Source of the DNA: Eubacteriales Family XIII. Incertae Sedis bacterium
GTDB taxonomy: Bacteria; Bacillota; Clostridia; Peptostreptococcales; Anaerovoracaceae
Reading direction: 5' to 3'
Length of the DNA: 7,024 bases
NCBI GenBank assembly: GCA_031263875.1
Contig: JAISEX010000052.1
Span: 1-7,024 of the forward strand
Made by a program: the position numbers and the translations under genes. A model generated the notes under the pieces. It searched no databases, was not told the DNA's origin, and was given only the letters and a program-made list of their open reading frames with translations. Positions within the stretch are counted from its first letter, which is position 1. The number at the start of each line of letters is the position of its first letter. This document shows positions 1 through 5,897 of the stretch, piece after piece.

Positions 1-9
1 CGACAAATT

Positions 10-56
10 CGTCAAGCATTTCACCTGACAGCTCTGTCAATCATTCCGCTTGACAG
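10..56. repeat. 47-bp dyad repeat, copy 1
   Basis: This matches 100-146 at 44 of 47 positions (differences at 31, 33 and 41), in direct orientation with a 90-bp period. Each copy holds alternating half-sites: TGACAG (26-31) faces CTGTCA (34-39) across 2 bp, and CTGTCAA (34-40) faces TTGACAG (50-56) across 9 bp. The outer GTCAAGC (11-17) and GCTTGAC (49-55) also pair, so more than one hairpin is possible. It lies beyond the 3' end of gltX. No T-tract follows in either direction, so it is not a standard intrinsic terminator. It is best called a REP-like intergenic palindrome; its function is unknown. Confidence 0.75.
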
Positions 57-99
57 TTTTGCACTGCCGCGTGTGCGACGCGCGCCACATCATTACATC

Positions 100-146
100 C
101 GTCAAGCATTTCACCTGACAACCCTGTCAACCATTCCGCTTGACAG
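100..146. repeat. 47-bp dyad repeat, copy 2
   Basis: This is the second copy of the 10-56 repeat, starting 3 bp beyond the gltX stop codon. The 7-bp stem CTGTCAA (124-130) / TTGACAG (140-146) is intact and its loop carries the 41/131 difference. The central dyad is weakened to TGACA-N4-TGTCA (116-129). The 43 bp between the copies (57-99) contains no further copy and looks unrelated to the repeat. It could stabilise the gltX mRNA 3' end, attenuate transcription, or bind a protein; the sequence does not decide between these. Confidence 0.75.
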
Positions 147-149
147 ACC

Positions 150-1883
150 TTACGTCATCGCATACGCAAGCCGTGTCCGTATCTCATCCACGCCGAGTAT
201 CTTTTGTATCTCGTAGAGATCAGGCGAACTCGCGCGCCCGACAAGCGCGATCCGGATCACCTCGCTGACGTCGCCGACATGCCCCTTGTATTTCTCCGGC
301 TCGTTCTTGAAGTCCTTCGGCTTCGCGGCATAGCCGCCCATCGTCGCTATCTGCCGGATTTTCGCGAACCATACCTCGCGGTCGTCGTCAAGGTTAAAAC
401 TTGCGCCGTAGCTTTTCAGTATCGCGATCACGTCGCCCTCCGACACGTTCGCCGGCCATGGATCGATTATCTCAAAGTAGTCGTCGTAAAAATAATTGAT
501 GAAGTTCCAAATTTGGCTCGCGTACGCGAGGTCTTTCCGCGGCTTGTTGCCCGAACGCCCGATGTCGAGGATCCGCTCGAGCTTTTCGCGATCCGCGTTT
601 ATCGTGGAGTAGACGTCCTCGTCGTTTATGCGCGCCCACCGTATCATGAAATCGGCAAGCTCACCGGCGGGCATTTTTGCGAGCACGTTTTTGCTGATGT
701 CCTCGAGCTTGTCCAAGTCAAATAAAATACCTGACACGCCCATCTTCTCCGTCGTCATCTCGAATTCGCTTATGGGCGCATCGGGATTCGCGTCGCGCCA
801 TTCCTCGAAGTTGGAATTGATGACCGTCAGCAGATATTCGAGTATCGCCTGCGGGTGATAGCCGTCCTCGCGGTAATATTCGAGCGAGAGTTCGGGATCC
901 TTGCGTTTGGAGAGCTTGCGCTTCTTCCCATTGTCCACCTTCATCAGCACCGTGGAATGGCAGTAAACGGGCGGCTCGAAACCGAGCGTGTCGAAAAGCT
1001 GCAGATGTATCGGCAGCGAGGACAGCCATTCCTCGCCGCGTATCACGTGCGTCGTGCGCATCAGATGGTCGTCGATCACGTGAGCGAAATGATACGTCGG
1101 AATCCCGTCCGATTTCAGCAGCACCACGTCCAGCTCATTTTGCGGGAACGTCAGCTCGCCGCGAATCCCGTCCCGCACCGTTACCGTGTGCTTTTCTTCC
1201 GAAGCGTAATCCGCGCCGCCGATCGGCAGCAGCCGGTTCGCGCCGTTCACGGCCGCCGCGTTGAGCCGGATAACATATTTGTTCTCGCCCTGTATCAGAT
1301 TCCCCGCCTGCTCCGCGGTTATATTCCGGTACTTCGCGTATTTGCCGTACACGCCGGGCGTTTCCCGGTTCGATTCCTGATACGCGCGCACGTCGCTCAG
1401 CTCGTCCTCGGTGAGAAAACAGGGATAAGCCTTCCCTTCGAGAAGCAGCTTGCGAATGAACGCGTGATATATTTCGCGCCGCTGGCTCTGATGATAGGGG
1501 CCGTAATCGCCGCGCTCCGCGATCCGCATATTATCGTTCAGCGCGACGCCCTCGTCAAAGCTGACGCCGAAGTGGGCGAGCGACGTGATCAGCGATATCG
1601 CCGCGCCCTCGACCTCACGTTTATTGTCCGTGTCCTCGATGCGCAGAAAAAACACGCCGCCCGTCTGCCGCGACAGCTTCTCGTTCATAAACGCCGTGTA
1701 GAGATTCCCGAGATGGATAAACCCCGTGGGGCTCGGGCCGAGCCGCGTCACGGCGGCGCCGGCGGGAATATCACGCGGCGGGTAGACGTCCTCGTAATAT
1801 GACGTGTCGCCGCCCGACGGCTCGTTCAGCATGTGCGAAAAGAGCAGGTCCGCCATCAATATATTCTTCTTCTCGTTACTCAT
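150..1883 (-). CDS. gltX: Glutamyl-tRNA synthetase (class I)
   Basis: This cytoplasmic enzyme charges tRNA(Glu) with glutamate using ATP. The 577-residue product shows the class I HIGH-type motif HLGN at 57-60 within a GPSPTGF context, the LRIEDTD segment near 80-86, the RGEEW segment near 282-286, and the KMSKS-equivalent KLSKR at 323-327. The helical anticodon-binding part follows from about residue 380. It is longer than the usual roughly 470-500 residues because about 44 residues precede the catalytic core. The extension contains a YPPRDIP-like segment that, from memory, recurs in a clostridial GluRS clade, so it looks genuine. The zinc-binding cysteines of E. coli-type GluRS are not evident: only C155 lies in that region. 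The ATG at 1881-1883 has AAGGAG 5 nt upstream. The gene follows the amidohydrolase by 9 bp. Whether it is discriminating or also charges tRNA(Gln) cannot be read from this window. Confidence 0.96.
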   Translation of the reverse strand: MSNEKKNILMADLLFSHMLNEPSGGDTSYYEDVYPPRDIPAGAAVTRLGPSPTGFIHLGNLYTAFMNEKLSRQTGGVFFLRIEDTDNKREVEGAAISLITSLAHFGVSFDEGVALNDNMRIAERGDYGPYHQSQRREIYHAFIRKLLLEGKAYPCFLTEDELSDVRAYQESNRETPGVYGKYAKYRNITAEQAGNLIQGENKYVIRLNAAAVNGANRLLPIGGADYASEEKHTVTVRDGIRGELTFPQNELDVVLLKSDGIPTYHFAHVIDDHLMRTTHVIRGEEWLSSLPIHLQLFDTLGFEPPVYCHSTVLMKVDNGKKRKLSKRKDPELSLEYYREDGYHPQAILEYLLTVINSNFEEWRDANPDAPISEFEMTTEKMGVSGILFDLDKLEDISKNVLAKMPAGELADFMIRWARINDEDVYSTINADREKLERILDIGRSGNKPRKDLAYASQIWNFINYFYDDYFEIIDPWPANVSEGDVIAILKSYGASFNLDDDREVWFAKIRQIATMGGYAAKPKDFKNEPEKYKGHVGDVSEVIRIALVGRASSPDLYEIQKILGVDEIRTRLAYAMT

Positions 1884-1888
1884 GATAT

Positions 1889-1894
1889 CTCCTT
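1889..1894 (-). promoter_or_regulatory. gltX ribosome binding site overlapping the upstream stop codon
   Basis: On the minus strand AAGGAG lies 5 nt before the gltX ATG. It shares bases with the TAA stop (1893-1895) of the amidohydrolase gene. This fixes the gltX start and implies that ribosomes ending the upstream gene affect gltX initiation. Confidence 0.85.
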
Positions 1895-3104
1895 ATAAGC
1901 TGTCATTATATGCGTCAAATAGAGCGCCGTATATCTTGACGCCCGAAATCAGGACGTCTTCGTCTATCGTGTAATCGCCGCTGTGCAGAGGTTTGCCGAT
2001 GCCCGTTGCCAGATGCAGAAAGAGCGCGGGGAAATGCTTCTGATAAACCGAAAAGTCCTCGGACGTCATAAGCGGCAGCGCCGGCTCGGTAAACTCAAAC
2101 CCGGCCGCCCGCAGCGTCTTGCGCGCATGGCCAAAAAGCTCCGGCGGATTTATGACCGCGGGATAGGGATCCGAATGCTCGAAACGGAACACAGCGCCGC
2201 TTCGCGCCTCTAAGTCCGAAGCGATCTCCGCCATTCGCTCCCACATAAAATCGTTAACGCTCCGCGAATACGTCCGCAGCGTCCCCTCAAGATAGGTATG
2301 GCCGGAAACGATATTCGAAGCCGCCCCGCTGTTCATTATGCCAAACCGAAGGAGCCGGTGCACGTCCGGCGATATCTCGCGTTCCTCCATCTCATAGACG
2401 CGCCTCACGAAATCGCAGCCGATCTCGAGCGCGTCGACGCCCGTTTTATACACGCCCACATGGGACGACTTCCCTTCGATTTCGAGCGAAAAGACCATGG
2501 TGGAGGCCATAAAATCACCCTTGCGGCAAATCACCTCGTTCTTTTCCCCGCCGGGCCACAGATGGATGCCGTAGACCGCGCCGACGCCGCAATCCTGCAG
2601 AATGCCGGATTCGCAGATATCCTTCGCGCCCCCGACGGTTTCCTCCGCCGCCTGAAATATCAAAACGGCGTCGCGGCAGAGAGCGCACGCTGACACACGC
2701 TCCGCGAGCAGATCCGCGAAGCCGAGCATCATCGCCATATGGCCGTCGTGACCGCAGGCGTGCATCTGACCCGGATGCTCGGACGCGAACGTGAAGCCCG
2801 TATTCTCGGCGATAGGAAGGGCGTCCATGTCCGTGCGGAACGCTAACGCGTCTTTGCCGATTTTCGTGCGCGTGATTTTGCCCGCGCTGTCCGCGTTGCC
2901 CGCGCCGGCATCTCCGTCCGCGGCGTTCGCGCGAAAAATTACGCAAAAACCCGCGTCGCCCGCCTCCCGTATCTCGCACGGCAGCCTGTCCAGCCGCTCG
3001 CGCAGATAGGCCGTCGTCTTCGGCAAATCACGGTCGAGCTCCGGTATCCGGTGGAGATCGCGCCGGTACCCCGACAATTTCAAACTCAGTTCTCTGTCAT
3101 TCAT
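1893..3104 (-). CDS. M20 family (M20D-type) metallo-amidohydrolase
   Basis: This is a probable cytoplasmic di-metal hydrolase of the amidohydrolase/hippurate hydrolase type, which cleaves N-acyl amino acids or similar amides. From the ATG at 3102-3104 the protein has 403 residues, normal for the family. The full ligand set is visible: HACGHDGH (C117, H119), AAEE (E154 and E155, catalytic base and ligand), GIHLWP (H181) and a C-terminal LHSGD (H374). Also present are FRTDMDALPI (89-98) and TSEDFS (347-352). GKSSH (211-215) marks the dimerisation-domain histidine. Residues about 59-84 form an Ala/Gly/Asp-rich insertion before the FRTDMD strand, where relatives have only a short turn. The frame stays open to a GTG at 3209, but the extra 35 residues lack family similarity, have no ribosome binding site and run into repeat DNA, so I chose the internal ATG. 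The exact substrate (acetyl-amino acid, hippurate, indole-acetyl conjugate or N-acetyl-diaminopimelate) is not resolved. Confidence 0.92.
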   Translation of the reverse strand: MNDRELSLKLSGYRRDLHRIPELDRDLPKTTAYLRERLDRLPCEIREAGDAGFCVIFRANAADGDAGAGNADSAGKITRTKIGKDALAFRTDMDALPIAENTGFTFASEHPGQMHACGHDGHMAMMLGFADLLAERVSACALCRDAVLIFQAAEETVGGAKDICESGILQDCGVGAVYGIHLWPGGEKNEVICRKGDFMASTMVFSLEIEGKSSHVGVYKTGVDALEIGCDFVRRVYEMEEREISPDVHRLLRFGIMNSGAASNIVSGHTYLEGTLRTYSRSVNDFMWERMAEIASDLEARSGAVFRFEHSDPYPAVINPPELFGHARKTLRAAGFEFTEPALPLMTSEDFSVYQKHFPALFLHLATGIGKPLHSGDYTIDEDVLISGVKIYGALFDAYNDSL

Positions 3105-3111
3105 ACCATTT

Positions 3112-3140
3112 ATTATATCGTAAACCGACGGGCGTTTCAC
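3112..3140 (-). promoter_or_regulatory. Candidate promoter of the amidohydrolase-gltX operon, possibly leaderless
   Basis: On the minus strand a perfect TATAAT (3112-3117) is preceded, after 17 bp, by GTGAAA (3135-3140), which matches TTGACA at 4 of 6 positions. Transcription would start about 7 nt downstream, at or next to the ATG at 3104. No Shine-Dalgarno sequence precedes that ATG, which fits a leaderless mRNA. If translation really began at the GTG at 3209, this motif would lie inside the gene and be chance. Confidence 0.5.
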
Positions 3141-3201
3141 AGCACATCCGATCCGGGAAAATAAAAAACTTTCGGCAAGCGGGAAAACTTCCGTGGGCGC
3201 A

Positions 3202-3347
3202 TGGGGCACTCAAAATGATTTTGTACGTAACCCGCGGGATAGTTCCACGCGTGGCATTCGCTCGTCATTGCGAGCGAAGCGAAGCAATCTGGAAAATCCT
3301 GCGCGCAAGTATTTACGGGAAACAACCTCTTATTTTTGAGTGCCCCA
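3202..3347. repeat. 146-bp segment bounded by 14-bp perfect inverted repeats
   Basis: TGGGGCACTCAAAA (3202-3215) and TTTTGAGTGCCCCA (3334-3347) are exact reverse complements with 118 bp between them. The interior holds two self-complementary sites, CCCGCGGG (3231-3238) and CCACGCGTGG (3245-3254), and the REP-like hairpin at 3257-3292. There is no coding potential for a transposase and no clear target-site duplication in the flanks. It may be a MITE-like non-autonomous element or a composite intergenic palindrome. The inverted repeat is certain; its mobility is inference. Confidence 0.6.
3257..3292. repeat. Dispersed REP-like hairpin repeat
   Basis: An 8-bp perfect stem TTCGCTCG (3257-3264) / CGAGCGAA (3271-3278) closes a 6-nt loop and is followed by a GAAGCAATC segment. 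From memory, the core GTCATTGCGAGCGAAGCG is a widespread bacterial intergenic repeat. Its translations, HCERSEAI on the plus strand and CFASLAMT on the minus strand, recur as spurious short proteins in databases. It is non-coding and supports calling the open frames around it artefacts. Confidence 0.75.
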
Positions 3348-3607
3348 CCGGGCTATCCGGGGCTCCGCATTCGCTCCGGCCACAGCGCGTAGGGCAAGGG
3401 CGAAAGATGCGGAATATCCATCTTCCAATTAATGGAATATTATTGCATTTGTGCCCGCGCCGTGGCTGCTTCGCACCCCTCCTATCCCTTGCGCGGGACA
3501 TACGCGCCATTCCGTGCCGTCCTCGAAAAGTCTTTCATTGTAGTCGGAGCCGCTATCAACATGCGGGCAAAGCCCCGCAGCCGGCGAGCCTGACCCGCAA
3601 TCCATAT
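3348..3607. other. Intergenic stretch without a recognisable gene
   Basis: I see no protein or RNA gene here. The stretch contains an AT-rich island near 3411-3450, with a small hairpin TTCCA (3423-3427) / TGGAA (3433-3437), flanked by GC-rich DNA. A looser long-range pairing is possible: GCGCGT (3385-3390) with ACGCGC (3502-3507), and GCAAGGG (3394-3400) with CCCTTGC (3486-3492). Together these would allow a branched structure of about 120 bp, which may be another decayed repeat element. Confidence 0.4.
3562..3579. repeat. Short GC-rich hairpin
   Basis: TGCGGG (3562-3567) and CCCGCA (3574-3579) form a perfect 6-bp stem with a 6-nt loop. It lies about 30 bp from the larger hairpin at 3608-3655. 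No T-run follows in either direction, so I treat it as part of the intergenic repeat cluster and not as a terminator. Confidence 0.45.
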
Positions 3608-3655
3608 GCTTCCGTCTGTCATTCCGGGGCAAGCCCGCGGGTGATAGACGGCAGC
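3608..3655. repeat. 48-bp imperfect palindrome, REP-like
   Basis: The arms pair in register: GCT (3608-3610) with AGC (3653-3655), CCGTCT (3612-3617) with AGACGG (3646-3651), TCA (3619-3621) with TGA (3642-3644), and an inner GC-rich stem CCGGGG (3624-3629, reading through the CAAG loop) with CCC-G-CGG (3634-3640). The GTCATTCCGGGGCAAGCCCG core resembles another common bacterial intergenic repeat type. It has no downstream T-tract. It sits about 120 bp before the transporter operon and could be in its leader if transcription starts upstream. Confidence 0.6.
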
Positions 3656-3731
3656 CCCATGCGCCCCTCGTTATTTTACGCAAAATTGACAAGGGATTTA
3701 CGGGAGGGTGCGGCTGGATTTTACCGGGGCG

Positions 3732-3756
3732 TTTTACTATTGACATATGAGTAAAA
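3732..3756. promoter_or_regulatory. Operator-like inverted repeat before the ABC importer operon
   Basis: TTTTACT (3732-3738) and AGTAAAA (3750-3756) are perfect inverted 7-mers with 11 bp between them, in a locally AT-rich patch ending 8 bp before the ribosome binding site. The spacer includes TTGACA (3740-3745), but no credible -10 box follows at 16-18 bp. The dyad could bind a dimeric regulator or form a small mRNA hairpin. I see no convincing promoter for this operon. Confidence 0.35.
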
Positions 3757-3764
3757 GTGAAGGT

Positions 3765-3771
3765 AAGGAGG
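3765..3771 (+). promoter_or_regulatory. Ribosome binding site of the solute-binding protein gene
   Basis: A full AAGGAGG lies 7 nt before the ATG at 3779 but only 1 nt before the in-frame ATG at 3773. The spacing selects the second ATG as the start. Confidence 0.85.
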
Positions 3772-3778
3772 AATGAAC

Positions 3779-4906
3779 ATGAAAATTGGTACGGGAAAGA
3801 AAATCATAGTGGCTTCGCTGGCGGCGCTTTTCGCCCTGTGCATGGCGCTGTCGTTTGCGGCGTGCGGCAAGGCGGAAGATGAGGCGGCGACGGACGTGCC
3901 GGCTGCCGACGTTTCCGCGGGCGCGGAGGAAAAGGCGACGGCTGGGGACATTACGGTCTATACGGCGCTCGAGGACGAATTGGTCACAAAATATCTCGCG
4001 GATTTCAACGAGAAATATCCGGACATTACGGTAAACGTCGTCCGGGAATCGACGGGCATCATTACCGCAAAGCTGCTTGCGGAGAAGGACAATCCGGTGG
4101 CGGACGCTGTCTGGGGCACGGCCGCGTCGTCGCTGCTCGTGCTGGAGAGCGAGGGGATGCTTGCGCAGTATTCGCCGGTTGGCGTGGACCGGATCCTTCC
4201 GTCGTTCAAGTCCGGCAGCACGCCGCCCGTGTGGGTCGGCATCGACGCGTGGGAAACCGCGTTCATTATCAATACGGTGGAATTGGAAAAGCTCGGGCTG
4301 AAGGTTTCGGATATCACGACGTATGACGACCTGCTGAACCCGAAGCTCAAGGGTCACGTCGTGATGTCAAATCCGAATTCGTCGGGGACGGGACTGCTCA
4401 CTGTCACGGGCTTGCTGCAGCTCAATGGCAAGGATACGGACGGCGGTTGGGATTTCCTGACCAGACTGAACGATAATATTTTTCAGTACGTGCACTCCGG
4501 CTCCAAACCCGCGAAGATGGCGGCCGCGGGTGAGTGCGTGGTCGGCGTCAGTTTCGGTTACGCGGGTATCAGCCAGAAGGCCGGCGGCGCTCCGGTCGAG
4601 ATAGTCTTTCCGACGGACGGTTCCGGATGGGACGTCGAGGCGAATGCGCTGATGAAGAAAGACACGGTCAACACGGCGGCCGAAACCTTCCTCGATTGGG
4701 CGATTTCGGACGACGCGATGAATCTCTACAAGGACAATTACCCGATTATCGCGACGGGTCAGGGCGGAACGTACGAAGGCTTTACGGGGAATCCGGTCGA
4801 TCAGCTTCTCCCGGATAACGATCTCGCGTGGATCGCGGCGAACCGCGAGGAGATCCTGAATACGTGGATGCAGAAATTCGACGCGAAGTCGGAGCCGAAG
4901 GGATAG
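3779..4906 (+). CDS. Lipoprotein solute-binding protein, putative 2-aminoethylphosphonate importer (PhnS2-like)
   Basis: This is the extracytoplasmic substrate receptor of the ABC importer encoded downstream. The 375-residue product starts with a Lys-rich n-region and a hydrophobic core (about 9-28), ending in SFAAC. C29 is the likely lipidated residue, with a non-standard Phe at -3 of the lipobox. An Ala/Asp/Glu-rich tether (30-57) leads to a type 2 periplasmic-binding fold beginning at ITVYTA (58-63). Segments such as RESTGIITAKLLAEKDNP (89-106), NPNSSGTG (198-205) and HSGSKPAKMAAAGE (239-252) resemble, from memory, the putative 2-aminoethylphosphonate-binding proteins of the Fe3+-type SBP superfamily. 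I see no paired tyrosines of the kind used by ferric-iron binding proteins, which argues mildly against iron. The ligand remains inferred. The gene ends 3 bp before the ATPase. Confidence 0.85.
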   Translation: MKIGTGKKIIVASLAALFALCMALSFAACGKAEDEAATDVPAADVSAGAEEKATAGDITVYTALEDELVTKYLADFNEKYPDITVNVVRESTGIITAKLLAEKDNPVADAVWGTAASSLLVLESEGMLAQYSPVGVDRILPSFKSGSTPPVWVGIDAWETAFIINTVELEKLGLKVSDITTYDDLLNPKLKGHVVMSNPNSSGTGLLTVTGLLQLNGKDTDGGWDFLTRLNDNIFQYVHSGSKPAKMAAAGECVVGVSFGYAGISQKAGGAPVEIVFPTDGSGWDVEANALMKKDTVNTAAETFLDWAISDDAMNLYKDNYPIIATGQGGTYEGFTGNPVDQLLPDNDLAWIAANREEILNTWMQKFDAKSEPKG

Positions 4907-4909
4907 GCG

Positions 4910-5896
4910 ATGGCATTTCTTGAACTGAAAAATATAACGAAGCGTTTTGACCGGCAAGTTGCGCTGAGCGACGTGAGCGCTGAGATCGAAAAGGGTGAAC
5001 TGGTTTGCATTCTGGGGCCGTCGGGCTGCGGGAAGACGACGCTGCTGAGGATCGTGGCGGGGCTTGAAAGCGCGAGCAGCGGCAGGGTGTATATAGCGGG
5101 CGGGGACGCGACACACCTGCCCGCGGCCAAACGCAATTACGGGATCGTGTTCCAGTCCTATGCGCTGTTCCCGAACATGACCGTGTACGGCAATATCCTG
5201 TTCGGATTACAGCAGAGCAAAAGTTTATCCAAATTTGAAAGAAAGAGAAAGGCGCTGGAGGCGATGAAGCTCGTCGATCTGACCGCGCACAAAAGCAAGT
5301 ATCCGCGGCAGCTTTCGGGCGGACAGCAGCGGACGGCGCTTGCCCGCGCAATAGCCCTGTCCCCGTCCTTTCTCTTGCTCGACGAGCCGCTGTCGGCGTT
5401 GGACGCCAAGGTGCGCGGCAAGCTGCGCGGCGAAATCAGGAGCATACAGCGTGAGCTCGGCATTACCACGATAATGGTCACACACGACCAGGAGGAAGCG
5501 CTGACGATGGCCGACCGGATCATCGTGATGAACAACGCGGTGGTGGAGCAGATCGGCGCTCCGCGCGAAATATACGACAAGCCGGCTTCGTCGTTTGTGG
5601 CGAGCTTTATCGGCACGATGAATTTTTATAAAAACGGCGGGGAAACCTGCGCGATACGGCCGGAGAAAATCGAGATCACGGGCAGGATGGATCCGGGCGG
5701 CATTACCGCGAAGATCCGCGCGACGGAATTCAAGGGGCCGCTCACGCGCGTCTACTGCGTGCTGCCGGACGTTACGGAGATATGCGTCGACGTTCCGTCG
5801 GAAAAAGCGGACCGCCTGCAATTACGCGAGAATGCCACGGCGTTTCTGAATATGCCGCCGGAAAGCCTCATAAAGCATGAGGCGATGGCGGGATAG
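4910..5896 (+). CDS. ABC importer ATPase subunit (PhnT2/PotA-like)
   Basis: This cytoplasmic ATPase energises the importer. All nucleotide-binding elements are present in the 328 residues: Walker A GPSGCGKTT (36-44), Q-loop Q82 in FQSYALFPN, signature LSGGQQ (135-140), Walker B FLLLDEP (154-160, catalytic E159), D-loop SALD (162-165) and switch H192 in THDQEEA. After about 235 a shorter C-terminal region with IRPEKIEI (249-256) and ATEFKGPLTRVYC fits a TOBE-type regulatory domain, as in polyamine, Fe3+, molybdate and aminoethylphosphonate importers. The domain order and operon position point to uptake. The ATG follows the SBP stop by 3 bp with only a weak AAGGGA upstream, so translational coupling is likely. 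The assignment to an ABC importer is firm; the substrate is inferred from the neighbours. Confidence 0.93.
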   Translation: MAFLELKNITKRFDRQVALSDVSAEIEKGELVCILGPSGCGKTTLLRIVAGLESASSGRVYIAGGDATHLPAAKRNYGIVFQSYALFPNMTVYGNILFGLQQSKSLSKFERKRKALEAMKLVDLTAHKSKYPRQLSGGQQRTALARAIALSPSFLLLDEPLSALDAKVRGKLRGEIRSIQRELGITTIMVTHDQEEALTMADRIIVMNNAVVEQIGAPREIYDKPASSFVASFIGTMNFYKNGGETCAIRPEKIEITGRMDPGGITAKIRATEFKGPLTRVYCVLPDVTEICVDVPSEKADRLQLRENATAFLNMPPESLIKHEAMAG

Positions 5897-5897
5897 C

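Noticed and set aside
10..146. Start of a CRISPR array (47-bp repeats, 43-bp spacer)
   Set aside because: Only two copies are visible with three differences between them, the repeat is built of multiple nested dyads, and no cas gene is present. A REP-like repeat fits better, though the truncated left side cannot be checked here.
10..146. Intrinsic terminator for gltX
   Set aside because: The hairpins are not followed by a T-rich tract on the minus strand, so the standard terminator form is missing.
855..1802. 315-residue plus-strand open frame inside gltX
   Set aside because: It is fully antisense to a well-supported gltX, its product is Arg/His/Val-rich with no recognisable domain, and such frames are expected opposite GC-rich genes.
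3105..3209. 35-residue N-terminal extension of the amidohydrolase from a GTG start
   Set aside because: It has no ribosome binding site or family similarity, it starts inside an inverted-repeat arm, and it spans a consensus -10 box.
3686..3745. TTGACA hexamers at 3686 and 3740 as -35 boxes for the importer operon
   Set aside because: No acceptable -10 box occurs at 16-18 bp from either one.
3215..3754. 179-residue plus-strand open frame in the intergenic region
   Set aside because: It translates repeat DNA (HCERSEAI-type and CHSGASP-type peptides) and shows no domain, so it is an artefact.
3773..3778. First in-frame ATG of the solute-binding protein
   Set aside because: The AAGGAGG lies only 1 nt upstream, which is too close. 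The ATG at 3779 has 7-nt spacing.
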